Below, piece after piece: positions 8,208-16,708 of a stretch of DNA of 64,000 bases. The notes beneath the pieces are model-generated. The model was not told where the DNA came from. It worked only from the letters and a program-made list of their open reading frames with translations, and made no database searches. Within the stretch, counting starts at the first letter, position 1. Each line of letters starts with the position of its first letter. Source of the stretch: Sulfitobacter sp. D7. GTDB taxonomy: Bacteria; Pseudomonadota; Alphaproteobacteria; Rhodobacterales; Rhodobacteraceae. The position numbers and the translations under genes were made by a program. Location of the stretch: positions 806,001 to 870,000 of the forward strand of contig NZ_CP020694.1 of assembly GCF_003611275.1 (NCBI RefSeq), given 5' to 3'.

Positions 8208-10028
8208 ATGGCATTTGACGAGTTCAAGGGCGACTTCGCGCCGCTGGTCCGCATGGTGCACCACCATGCCAAGAACCGCCCCACGGGCGTGGCGATGCGG
8301 CAAAAGGAATTCGGCATCTGGAACGAGATCACCTGGGAGGGGCTGCAAGAGATCATGCAGGCCACCGCCGCAGGGCTGGTCGATCTGGGGCTGAACGCTG
8401 GCGATCATGTCGGCATCCTCAGCGAGAACCGCAGCGAATGGGTGCAGGCGCAGTTCGGCATCAATGCGGCGGCGGGGGTCGTGGTGGGCATGTATCCCAC
8501 CAGCCCGGCGGCGGAGCTGGAGCATCTGGTAAATGCCTCGGATACCACGGTGCTGTTCATCGAAGATCAGGAGCAGCTGGACAAGATCAAGGAACTGGGC
8601 GACCGGGTGCCGCAGCTGCGGCAGTTGGTGATTTTCAACCCCAAGGGCACGCGGGGCGAAGATCTGCTGGGACTGATCAGTTTCGACGACTTGCTTGAGC
8701 GGGGCCGGGCGCGGCTTTCGGGTCTCGCCGACGATCTGCGCGCGCGGCAGGCGGGGATCGAGCCCGACGACACGGCGATGATGGTCTTCACCTCCGGCTC
8801 CACCGGGCTGCCTAAGGCGGCTGAGATTTCCTATGGCAATATCCACGCGGGCGTCGGCGTGGCGCGTGACGTTTTCGGGGACTACCCGCCCGGGACGGAT
8901 GTGCTGAGCTATCTGCCGCTGTGCCACATCGCCGAACAGGCGGTGACGGTGATCAACGGGCTGGCGCAGCAATTCGTGATGAATTTTGGCGAGAGCCTTC
9001 GGACCATCACCCTTGATCTGCGCGAAGTAGCGCCGCAGGTCTTCTTTGGCGTGCCGCGAATTTGGGAAAAGATGCAGGCGGGGGTGCTGGTGCAGGCGCA
9101 GACCGCGGGCCGGATCAAAGGGCCGATGACGCTGATGGCGCTGAAAGGCGCACAGCGGCGCGGCATGATCCGGCGCGACAAGTGGAGCGCGGGGGACCGC
9201 ATGGCGCATGCCTTTTGGGATACGCTCGTCTACCGGCACATCCGCAGCTATCTGGGACTGGGGCGCACGAGTTTCGCGATCTCTGCCGCCGCGCCGATCA
9301 GCGCCGAGCTTCTGGGTTTTATGCGCGGCATCGGGGTCAATATCCGTGAGGCATGGGGCATGTCCGAAACCTCGGGCGTGGGCACGATCCAGAAATCATG
9401 GGGCCAATGCGACGGGCGCATCGGCTTTCCGGTCAGCGGCGTGCGCACCCGCATCGCCGAGGATGGCGAGGTGCTGTTCTCGGGCGGGACCATCTTCAAG
9501 GGTTATTACAAGAACCCCAAAGCCACCGCCGAGACCATTCAGGATGGCTGGCTGCACACGGGCGATGTGGGGCGCGAGGAGGCCGATGGCTCGATCACCC
9601 TGATCGACCGCAAGAAGGACATCATGATCAACGCGGCGGGCAAGAACCTTGCGCCCGCGCATATCGAGAATGTCATCAAGGCCAGCCCCTTCATCAAGGA
9701 GGTCGTGGCCGTTGCCGACAAGCGGCCCTATGTGACGGCGCTGGTGCAGATCGACATGGACACCGTGCGGCTCTGGGCCGAGGGGCAGGGGATTGCCTAT
9801 ACCACCTTCCGCTCGCTCGCTGAGCATCCCAAGGTGCAAGAATTGATCGACGCTGAGGTGGCCAAGCAGAACCGCGATCTGGCTCGGGTCGAGCAGGTCA
9901 AGAAGGTCTGGCTGATGCGCAAGGAGCTTGATCACGACGACGGAGAGGTGACGGCGACGATGAAGGTGCGCCGGGCCAAAATCTACGAACTCTACGGCGA
10001 CCAGATCGAAGCGCTCTACGCTGCGTGA
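8208..10028 (+). CDS. AMP-forming acyl-CoA synthetase (FadD-like)
   Basis: Activates a carboxylic acid with ATP and CoA. The 606 residues contain the adenylate-forming P-loop MVFTSGSTGLPKAAEISYGN near residue 190, the GWLHTGDVG motif with the conserved Asp near residue 450, and the C-terminal lysine region IDRKKDIMINAAGKNLAP. The N-terminal architecture is of long-chain acyl-CoA ligase (FadD15) type. It has no signal peptide and should act in the cytoplasm. Position directly behind livF suggests it activates what the transporter imports, giving vectorial capture of the acid as a CoA ester. ATG preceded by GGGAGG. Chain length and substrate are not readable. Confidence 0.9.
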   Translation: MAFDEFKGDFAPLVRMVHHHAKNRPTGVAMRQKEFGIWNEITWEGLQEIMQATAAGLVDLGLNAGDHVGILSENRSEWVQAQFGINAAAGVVVGMYPTSPAAELEHLVNASDTTVLFIEDQEQLDKIKELGDRVPQLRQLVIFNPKGTRGEDLLGLISFDDLLERGRARLSGLADDLRARQAGIEPDDTAMMVFTSGSTGLPKAAEISYGNIHAGVGVARDVFGDYPPGTDVLSYLPLCHIAEQAVTVINGLAQQFVMNFGESLRTITLDLREVAPQVFFGVPRIWEKMQAGVLVQAQTAGRIKGPMTLMALKGAQRRGMIRRDKWSAGDRMAHAFWDTLVYRHIRSYLGLGRTSFAISAAAPISAELLGFMRGIGVNIREAWGMSETSGVGTIQKSWGQCDGRIGFPVSGVRTRIAEDGEVLFSGGTIFKGYYKNPKATAETIQDGWLHTGDVGREEADGSITLIDRKKDIMINAAGKNLAPAHIENVIKASPFIKEVVAVADKRPYVTALVQIDMDTVRLWAEGQGIAYTTFRSLAEHPKVQELIDAEVAKQNRDLARVEQVKKVWLMRKELDHDDGEVTATMKVRRAKIYELYGDQIEALYAA

Positions 10029-10031
10029 GGC

Positions 10032-10463
10032 TCAGAGCACGCCGATCTCGGCCAGAGCGCGGTTCAGCTCCACAGGCAGGTCCGCCTCGGCTTCGCGGCC
10101 CTCGGGCAGGTCGGGGGGCGCGTCCTCGGGTTTGAGGTAGCGCCAGCCTTGGAACGCGCGGCGCAGGCTGTTTTGGGTGCGGATGATCTCAGGGTCGAGC
10201 ACGATGGCGCAGCGGCGGATGCCGTCCGCGCGGATGATTTCCTCCAGCCGGACAATGCGCTGGCGGGCTTGGATGACGCCTTTGATGACCCAATAGATCG
10301 AGCCGCCGTTGAGAATCTCGGCCTCGCGCTTGGGCCACATCCGCGTGACATGGCGCGGCAGACCATCCTTGGTCCGCACGTCCTTGCGCGCCTGCCATTT
10401 AGCGAGGCTCTCGACGCCTTCGGTGCCGACCGAAAGTTTGATTAGATTGATGTAGTTATCCAA
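10032..10463 (-). CDS. DUF1489 family protein
   Basis: A 143-residue protein of unknown function, widespread in alphaproteobacteria. The core LIKLSVGTEGVESLAKWQ at the N-terminus and the internal HVTRMWPKREAEILNGGSIY and GWRYLKPEDAPPDLP are typical of DUF1489. The frame is open further upstream, but the family begins at about NYINLIKLSVG, so I chose the TTG at 10463, preceded by GGGGGAAC. It is convergent with the acyl-CoA synthetase (3-base gap) and divergent from nrdJ, with about 200 bases of shared upstream region in which I see no riboswitch or clear NrdR box. Confidence 0.85.
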   Translation of the reverse strand: MDNYINLIKLSVGTEGVESLAKWQARKDVRTKDGLPRHVTRMWPKREAEILNGGSIYWVIKGVIQARQRIVRLEEIIRADGIRRCAIVLDPEIIRTQNSLRRAFQGWRYLKPEDAPPDLPEGREAEADLPVELNRALAEIGVL

Positions 10464-10664
10464 AAGTTCCCCCGCACGGTTGCCTGAGAATGCGCCCCTA
10501 TATAGTAGTTTCTCCTTCGGAGCTAGCAAGGTATTGTGGTAGGCTGAAGAATAAATTCCCGTAGATGTGCATTTTGGGCGTTGAGAAATTGGCCCTCCAT
10601 GTTGTATCGATGCCAACTCTTAAGTCGCATTCGTGCTGCCCTCACGACTCAAAGGAACCGTTGT

Positions 10665-12944
10665 ATGTCCCGCTTTACCGCCCCGATCGCCGAACAAATC
10701 TGGGATATGAAATACCGTTTTAAAGGGGCCGATGGCACCGCGAAAGACGTCACGGTAGAGGACACATGGCGCCGCATCGCCCGCGACCTCGCGCAGGTCG
10801 AATCGAAGGCGGATGTTTGGGAAGACAAGTTTTTCAACGCGCTGGAGGATTTCAAATACCTCCCCGCTGGCCGCATCACCGCAGGCGCGGGCACAGCGCG
10901 CCGCGTGACGCTGTTCAACTGCTTCGTCATGGGCACCGTGCCTGACAGCATGTCGGGTATCTTTGACATGCTGAAAGAGGCTGCATTGACCATGCAGCAG
11001 GGCGGGGGAATCGGTTATGATTTCTCGACCATCCGGCCACGCGGCGCGGATGTGCTGGGCGTCTCGGCAGATGCTTCCGGCCCGCTGTCCTTCATGGATG
11101 TCTGGGACGCAATGTGCCGCACTATCATGTCCGCAGGCTCGCGCCGCGGCGCGATGATGGCGACCATGCGCTGCGACCACCCGGATGTGGAGGATTTCAT
11201 CGCCGCCAAATCCGACCCCGCGCGTTTGCGCATGTTCAACATGTCCGTGCTGGTCACCGACCCCTTCATGGAGGCTGTGAAGGCCGACGGCTCGTGGGAC
11301 CTCGTTTTCGGCGGCAAGGTCTATAAGACCGTGCAGGCGCGGGACCTGTGGAACAAGATCATGCAGGCGACCTATGACTACGCCGAGCCGGGCGTGATCT
11401 TTATCGACCGCATCAATGCCGCCAACAATCTGAACTATTGCGAGACCATCGCCGCCACCAACCCCTGTGGCGAGCAGCCTCTGCCGCCCTATGGCGCCTG
11501 TCTGCTAGGTTCGATCAACCTCGCGCGTCTGGTCGCGCAGCCTTTCGAAGACGACGCCCATCTTGACCAAGATGCGATGAGCGAGCTTGTCGCCACCGCC
11601 GTCCGCATGATGGACAACGTCGTCGACGTGTCGAACTTCCCGCTGCCCGAACAGGCCGCTGAGGCGCAAAACAAGCGCCGCATTGGTCTGGGCGTCACCG
11701 GTCTTGCCGACGCGCTGCTGATGGTCGGCCTGCGCTATGGCTCAGACGAGGCGGCGGCCCAGACGGAAAGCTGGCTGAAGGCCATCGCGCGGGCCTCTTA
11801 TTTGGCGAGCGTCGAGTTGGCGAAAGAGAAGGGGGCCTTCCCCCTCTTTGACGCGGAAAAATTCCTCGCCTCCGGCACCATGATGCAGATGGACGACGAT
11901 GTGCGCGATGCGATCCGCGAACACGGCATCCGCAACGCGCTGCTAACCTCCATCGCGCCCACGGGCACGATCAGCCTTTATGCGGGCAACGTAAGCTCTG
12001 GGATCGAGCCGGTCTTTGCCTATGCCTACACCCGCAAGGTGCTGCAGAAAGATGGCAGCCGGACCGAGGAAGAGGTCGTCGACTACGCGGTGCAGATGTG
12101 GCGCGAGCTGAAGGGCGACACGCCACTGCCCGACTATTTCGTCAACGCCCAGACTCTGCCGCCTGCCGACCACGTCAAGATGCAGGCCGCGGCGCAGAAA
12201 TGGATCGACAGTTCGATCTCCAAGACCATCAACTGCCCCGAAGATATCTCCTTCGATGCCTTCAAGGACGTCTATATGCAGGCGTGGGATACGGGCTGCA
12301 AAGGCTGCACCACCTACCGCCCCAACGACGTGACCGGTTCGGTCCTGAGCGTCTCGTCGGAGAAGACCGACAAGGCCCCCGCCGACAGCCCCGATCAGGT
12401 CAGCGAAGGCGGCGAGATCGTCTATATGTCCGACCCGCTGGACCGTCCGGCGGAACTGGAGGGCAACACCTACAAGGTCAAATGGCCCGACAGCGAACAC
12501 GCGCTCTACATCACGATCAACGATATCGTGCTGAACGGCCACCGCCGCCCCTTTGAGGTCTTCATCAACTCCAAGAACATGGAGCATTTCGCCTGGACCG
12601 TGGCGCTGACGCGGATGGTCTCTGCCGTGTTCCGCCGTGGTGGTGACGTGTCCTTTGTGGTTGAGGAACTCAAGGCTGTCTTCGACCCGCGCGGTGGGGC
12701 GTGGATGCAGGGCAAATACATCCCCTCCATCCTCGCGGCCATCGGCGGCGTGATCGAGCGCCACATGATCGCCACCGGCTTCATCGCGGGCGAGGGCATG
12801 GGCCTGAAGACCGACCCGCAGGCGAAGGTCGTCGGCCTCGATGCGCCGCGTGGCAAGTCATGCCCGTCTTGCGGCCAGTTCGACATGCGAATGGTCGAGG
12901 GGTGCATGACTTGTGGGAGCTGTGGGCATAGTAAGTGTGGGTGA
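10665..12944 (+). CDS. nrdJ: Adenosylcobalamin-dependent (class II) ribonucleotide reductase
   Basis: Reduces ribonucleotides to deoxyribonucleotides using a radical generated from coenzyme B12, without oxygen dependence. The 759-residue protein has the N-terminal active-site cysteine segment RVTLFNCFVMG (Cys86), the substrate-loop AATNPCGEQPLPPYGACLLG, and a C-terminal swing-arm/zinc tail with four CxxC-like pairs (CPSC, CMTC, CGSC and terminal CG). The ATG at 10665 has AAAGGAA upstream and matches the family N-terminus (SRFTAPIAEQIWDMKYRF). I looked for a cobalamin riboswitch in 10464-10664 and did not find one. Single-gene nrdJ is usual in Roseobacter-type genomes. Confidence 0.96.
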   Translation: MSRFTAPIAEQIWDMKYRFKGADGTAKDVTVEDTWRRIARDLAQVESKADVWEDKFFNALEDFKYLPAGRITAGAGTARRVTLFNCFVMGTVPDSMSGIFDMLKEAALTMQQGGGIGYDFSTIRPRGADVLGVSADASGPLSFMDVWDAMCRTIMSAGSRRGAMMATMRCDHPDVEDFIAAKSDPARLRMFNMSVLVTDPFMEAVKADGSWDLVFGGKVYKTVQARDLWNKIMQATYDYAEPGVIFIDRINAANNLNYCETIAATNPCGEQPLPPYGACLLGSINLARLVAQPFEDDAHLDQDAMSELVATAVRMMDNVVDVSNFPLPEQAAEAQNKRRIGLGVTGLADALLMVGLRYGSDEAAAQTESWLKAIARASYLASVELAKEKGAFPLFDAEKFLASGTMMQMDDDVRDAIREHGIRNALLTSIAPTGTISLYAGNVSSGIEPVFAYAYTRKVLQKDGSRTEEEVVDYAVQMWRELKGDTPLPDYFVNAQTLPPADHVKMQAAAQKWIDSSISKTINCPEDISFDAFKDVYMQAWDTGCKGCTTYRPNDVTGSVLSVSSEKTDKAPADSPDQVSEGGEIVYMSDPLDRPAELEGNTYKVKWPDSEHALYITINDIVLNGHRRPFEVFINSKNMEHFAWTVALTRMVSAVFRRGGDVSFVVEELKAVFDPRGGAWMQGKYIPSILAAIGGVIERHMIATGFIAGEGMGLKTDPQAKVVGLDAPRGKSCPSCGQFDMRMVEGCMTCGSCGHSKCG

Positions 12945-13273
12945 TTTTTGGGGTGGTAGTTGTGTCAGTTGTCGGACACAGCAATAAGTGGCCATTGCGG
13001 CTGTTTTTTGACCTTTCGACCCACATCAAATGACCACTCTAAATCTCCCCAACATCTAAGTAACTGAAAAATAAAAACTTTCTGAATGCTGATCCGAAAA
13101 GGGTCGGCATTTTGCGTTATTGGGAGGGGTCAAGCGTGGAGGTTGACGGAGGCCGCTAGATGTTCCCATAACGTTCTCAAGGATCCGGATCCTCTCGATT
13201 AACCCAAGGCAGCCAAAAGCTGTCGGATGCTGGTCGCCAAGTTGTTGGTGAACCGGCCATGAGAGGACATCAA
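12945..13273. other. 329-base intergenic region, no gene recognised
   Basis: The gap from nrdJ to the AAA ATPase gene is visibly more AT-rich than the left side and marks the start of accessory DNA. It holds a short hairpin (TGTGTC 12961-12966 with GACACA 12975-12980) 17 bases after the nrdJ stop, which may help end transcription, and a 12-base palindrome GGATCCGGATCC at 13181-13192. No open frame here looks coding. Confidence 0.5.
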
Positions 13274-14323
13274 ATGCCACGCATCAAATTCGCCGACGTC
13301 AGATTCCCGGACCCCAATGCCCCATCGGTCTTTGACATTGAACATCGGTTGAAGCAGCACTTGATCAAATTCCGAGAGAAGATGGGCAAATGCAAACCAG
13401 ACAATCAAATCTCTGACCGAGATCGGCGCAATATTCTGCGGAAGATAGCAGCCTACAGGGATGCGACCTCTCGTAGATCGGGCATGGGCCATCTTGCTGA
13501 CAAAGACCGCCACAGGTTGGAAGTGTTCCGCCACGGCGCAGAACTAATTTCTGTCGAATCCGAACACCGCGCCGATGAGATTGCTTCCGCCATCCATTCC
13601 GAGATGCCCTGGATGGCAGCAGCAACTGAGATGATCTGGCAGGACATGCGCTCCTCGGTTCGCAACGGTGATCTGGCACCGCGTTTGAGGCCGCTGCTCT
13701 TGGTGGGGCCACCCGGTATTGGGAAAACCTACTGGGCCCGCGCCTTGGCGCAGCATCTGATGGTGCCGACGTCAGTGATCGAAGCTACGGGCGAACCCGC
13801 ATCATTCTCCGTCACTGGATCGCAACGTGGTTGGGGATCTGCAGGGCCAGGAAAGCCCTTGGAATCAATTATGGCCAGCGGTGTTGCGAACCCGGTTATC
13901 GTGGTTGATGAGATTGAGAAAGCTGGCACGGTCGAGTCCCTCAGGGGGCAACGGTTCAGTTTATCCGAAGGCCTTTTGCCATTTCTGGAGCGCTCGACGG
14001 CCAGCCAATGGTCTTGTCCCTACTTCCGGGTATCTTTTGATATGTCTTGGATCACATGGATCATGACTGCAAATAGCGTGGACGGGTTGCCCGCACCGTT
14101 TCTTAGCCGTTGCCCGCCCTTAAAAATCCCTCTGCTTTCAATGGAACATCTGCTTGGATTTGCAGATCGCTTGGGCGCAGATAGGAACCTCCCGCCCGAA
14201 GCCGTTGATGCCGTTAAGGAAGTCATTAAGGTCATTAAGGCTCCGCAGCCTATAAGCCTACGATCAGTCGCGAGAATGCTGGATTCTGTCGAGCAGGCTA
14301 TCAACCGGCCACCATTACATTGA
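13274..14323 (+). CDS. Orphan Lon-type AAA+ ATPase without protease domain
   Basis: The ~110 N-terminal residues are charged and unassigned. A AAA+ module follows with Walker A LLLVGPPGIGKTYWA (about residues 142-156), Walker B VIVVDEIEKAG (near 210), and a Lon-like sensor/arginine-finger block ANSVDGLPAPFLSRCPPLKI (near 266-285). The gene stops after the small AAA lid at 349 residues, so the Ser-Lys protease domain of Lon is absent. ATG 13274 has AGAGGA seven bases upstream; ATG 13259 is the alternative. It stands alone beside an IS copy in accessory DNA. A remodelling or defence role is possible, but I see nothing that decides it. Confidence 0.8.
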   Translation: MPRIKFADVRFPDPNAPSVFDIEHRLKQHLIKFREKMGKCKPDNQISDRDRRNILRKIAAYRDATSRRSGMGHLADKDRHRLEVFRHGAELISVESEHRADEIASAIHSEMPWMAAATEMIWQDMRSSVRNGDLAPRLRPLLLVGPPGIGKTYWARALAQHLMVPTSVIEATGEPASFSVTGSQRGWGSAGPGKPLESIMASGVANPVIVVDEIEKAGTVESLRGQRFSLSEGLLPFLERSTASQWSCPYFRVSFDMSWITWIMTANSVDGLPAPFLSRCPPLKIPLLSMEHLLGFADRLGADRNLPPEAVDAVKEVIKVIKAPQPISLRSVARMLDSVEQAINRPPLH

Positions 14324-14522
14324 GCAAAAGAAACTGGGCGAGAGCCTAAGGAATTCGTCTGCCAAAATAACCAGCATCGCATGATGCTAATTCCAAAAGA
14401 GGCACTCCATGCCTTACAACGCTGGCTAAGGGTTGCGTGAGCTACCCCCCCCCCCGAAATTCGGACGCTGACGTAAGCTGCGATTTGTAGTCTGTTGATC
14501 TTCAACACGGAGGAGATCGACG

Positions 14523-14815
14523 ATGTCGAAACGGAAACAACATCGCCCGGAGTTTAAGGCGAAGGTCGCATTAGAAGCGCTGAAGGGCGAAGAGACGGTC
14601 AGCGAATTGGCAAGCCGGTTTGGTGTGCATCCCACAATGATCCACCAATGGAAGCGTGCTTTGCTTGAAGGCGTGTTAGGCGTATTTGAGCGCGGCGGCC
14701 GGAAGGCCCAGAAGTCGATGAAGAACAGGTTAAAGATCTGCACGCCAAGATTGGGGAGTTGGCCGTCGCCGACGATTTTTTGGCCAGAAAGCTCAAACCT
14801 TGGACCGGCAAGTGA
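14523..14815 (+). pseudogene. IS3 orfA, frameshifted
   Basis: DNA-binding helix-turn-helix half of the transposase. It begins MSKRKQHRPEFKAKVALEAL with a GGAGGAGAT site upstream and is colinear with orfA of copy 2 for about 62 codons. A single base is then missing near 14708 (copy 2 reads GGCACCGGAAG, here GGCCCAGAAG), after which the reading frame no longer encodes the leucine-zipper part seen in copy 2 (DEEQVKGLHAKIGELAVAND). The ancestral stop is at 14813-14815; the shifted frame runs to 14831. Confidence 0.85.
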
Positions 14816-15675
14816 GGCGCAAGATGATTGAGCCAGACCTGCCAGGCCTTTCAATCGGCAAGCAATGCAAGTTGCTGTCGATCTCGCGATCGTCATTCTA
14901 CTATGAGCCGAAGGGCGAGAGCGAAAAGAACCTTGATCTGATGCGCCTGATCGACAAGCAGTTTTTGGAGACGCCGTTCTATGGTGCGCGCCAGATGACC
15001 TGGCACTTGCGAAATGACGACCACCTCGTCAATGAGAAGCGGGTCAGACGCCTGATGCGGCTGATGGGCCTCATGCCGATTTACCAAAGACCAAACACGA
15101 GCAAGGCTGCCAAGGGTCACAAGATTTACCCCTACCTGCTGCGCGGGCTTCGGTTTGATCGCCCAAATCAGGTTTGGTGTACTGATATCACCTACCTGCC
15201 CATGCGACGCGGGTTCTTGTATCTGGTCGCGATCATGGACTGGCACACACGTAAGGTGCTGGCTTCGCGCATCTCGAACACACTGGAGGCTGAGTTCTGC
15301 GTCGATGCGCTAAACGAGGCCATCCACAAGTTCGGCGCGCCAGAGATCATGAATACCGTCCAGGGCAGCCAATTCACGTCATTTGCGTGGACAGATCGGC
15401 TGCGACGGTCAACTGTCCGTATCTCGATGGACGGCAAAGGCCGCTTCTTGGACAACATTTTTGTCGAACGACTGTGGCGGAGCCTGAAATACGAGTGCGT
15501 CTACTTACACGCATGGGAAACCGGAACTGAGGCAAAGGCTGGCGTTAGAAAATGGATCGAGTTCTACAATCACAAGCGACCACATTCTGCCCTTGGCGGA
15601 CAGCCACCTGCCGTGGTCTATTGGAAGGGAATTGAAACAACCAACCCCGATCAGCAGGTGCAAAGAGCAGCTTAA
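14812..15675 (+). pseudogene. IS3 orfB transposase with catalytic Asp replaced by Val
   Basis: Integrase-fold (rve) half of the transposase, reading frame intact. The first catalytic Asp is in VWCTDITYLP. The second should be in MNTDQGSQFTS, as in copy 2, but here the codon is GTC (MNTVQGSQFTS). The Glu is in DNIFVERLWRSLKYE with the normal 35-residue spacing. Loss of the second Asp of the DDE triad should abolish strand transfer. The GTG at 14812 overlaps the orfA stop and ATG 14824 is an alternative; in the family OrfB is usually made by -1 frameshifting from OrfA. Confidence 0.85.
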
Positions 15676-15961
15676 ACTACGCCAGATCTTGTCCAACTGT
15701 TGGGGAGTAGCTCAGCCAGGCATCCGGTGCTGCGAAAGGTATCAAGTGCCCTTCGGGTCCGCATTAATCCGAGTGTGGATAAGCTTGGACCGTATGTCGT
15801 CGTCGACAATGTAACATCAGCGAAAGTTTTGATCATTGTGCAGAAATTGGAAGATTGAAGAGCAGCGAACCCCGACAGAGGGGGCGGAAACCCGACATTC
15901 GCTGCGAAAGCAAAATTTCAGCATATGTCTCGTTGCTACAGACTTATTTGCAAAACATGGA

Positions 15962-16708
15962 TTACTCGTTGGGGGCAGCTTCGCCAAGTAAATGGGCCTT
16001 AAATTTCCGCAAGTTCTCGATCTGTTCGTCGATTGATTGAGACAATAAAACCCGAGAGCGTTCTTCAGGCGCCATGCTTGTCAGTTTCGCCTCATCTTCA
16101 GCGTTCTTCTTTTCCTGCTCGTCGTCATTGAAAACAACATTGATGACGGGAGCCGTTGGCTTCTGCTGTTCCAGAAAATTCAGCCAACCGCCTAACGCCA
16201 TTATGAATTGTTGTTCCTCTTCAGCGAGATGTTCGAAGGTTTCAGCTGTATATTCGGGGATATCTTTTTGGCCAGAAATCAATATCACCCCATGAGCCAT
16301 TAACTTGCGCAAACTGTCGAATAACAAGGCTAAGTCGCGTTCACGCATATCCTGACTGTGCCTATAAAATGGGGAGGAGTCCGGGCCGATGCGGTCTAGA
16401 ACGCCAATTGCACCTTTCAAAGCTGACATTGGATCGGCCGTACCCGGCATCGAACCTCGGTACTCCCAGAGTCTGAATATCAGATCAACTGCTTCCTGGC
16501 TGGCTGCAGTTTGCGCGCCATCCGAGCGTTCGGCGTCTTCTATGAGAGACGCAAGATGATGAGCCATCCATTTTCCTAGGGTATCAACCCCATCAGTCAG
16601 TTCCAACTCCCGTACGATCTTTTCTCCAAGAGCCAAAACCGTGTTCGGCTCCTTTAAGTTCTCCGGATCGCTCGAGGAGAAGTAATCTGTTGTAGGTTGC
16701 CGACCCAT
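15962..16708 (-). CDS. Small partner protein of the STAND locus, unknown function
   Basis: 248 residues, no signal peptide or membrane segment. The conserved-looking core is GEKIVRELELTDGVDTLGKW with MAHHLASLIEDAE after it, then DLIFRLWEYRGSMPG. I recall a family with DTLGRWMAHHLAELI and LWEHR motifs encoded near large NTPases in other bacteria, without assigned function; this is memory, not a search. The C-terminal 50 residues are highly charged and probably helical (NDDEQEKKNAEDEAKL). I chose ATG 16708 because GAGGAAGC precedes it; GTG 16750 would add 14 residues. The gene starts about 115 bases inside the end of the upstream gene, so co-expression is likely. Confidence 0.75.
   Translation of the reverse strand: MGRQPTTDYFSSSDPENLKEPNTVLALGEKIVRELELTDGVDTLGKWMAHHLASLIEDAERSDGAQTAASQEAVDLIFRLWEYRGSMPGTADPMSALKGAIGVLDRIGPDSSPFYRHSQDMRERDLALLFDSLRKLMAHGVILISGQKDIPEYTAETFEHLAEEEQQFIMALGGWLNFLEQQKPTAPVINVVFNDDEQEKKNAEDEAKLTSMAPEERSRVLLSQSIDEQIENLRKFKAHLLGEAAPNE

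Larger units (their letters stand above)
14438..15714 (+). mobile_element. IS3-family insertion sequence, copy 1 (defective)
   Basis: A 1,277-bp element with terminal inverted repeats: left TGAGCTACCCCC, right end TGGGGAGTAGCTCA, whose complement is TGAGCTACTCCCCA. It encodes orfA and orfB in IS3 order. The left end carries an 11-C run, against 6 in copy 2. Both ends were set by comparison with copy 2 at 36786-38100. This copy has a one-base deletion in orfA and a lost catalytic Asp in orfB, so it should not transpose by itself. Confidence 0.9.
14381..15858 (+). pseudogene. Small gene split by IS3 copy 1
   Basis: Left piece 14381-14437 reads MMLIPKEALHALQRWLRVA up to the IS end. Right piece 15715-15858 continues in the same frame from the other IS end with ARHPVLRKVSSALRV and ends DNVTSAKVLIIVQKLED at a TGA. 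Joined, they give a protein of about 65 residues with no known family. The last bases before the IS (GCG) and the first after it (GCC) could be a 3-base target duplication with one later change. I infer an intact small gene before insertion. Its true start could differ; the frame is open back to the AAA ATPase stop. Confidence 0.5.

Noticed and set aside
10464..10664. Possible cobalamin riboswitch or NrdR box before nrdJ
   Set aside because: Looked for because NrdJ needs B12, but no B12-box-like element or paired NrdR boxes could be seen; only a short CTCC-TTCGG-GAG hairpin.
13181..13192. GGATCCGGATCC palindrome
   Set aside because: Perfect 12-base palindrome but a single copy with no gene start or second site near it; not enough to call an operator.
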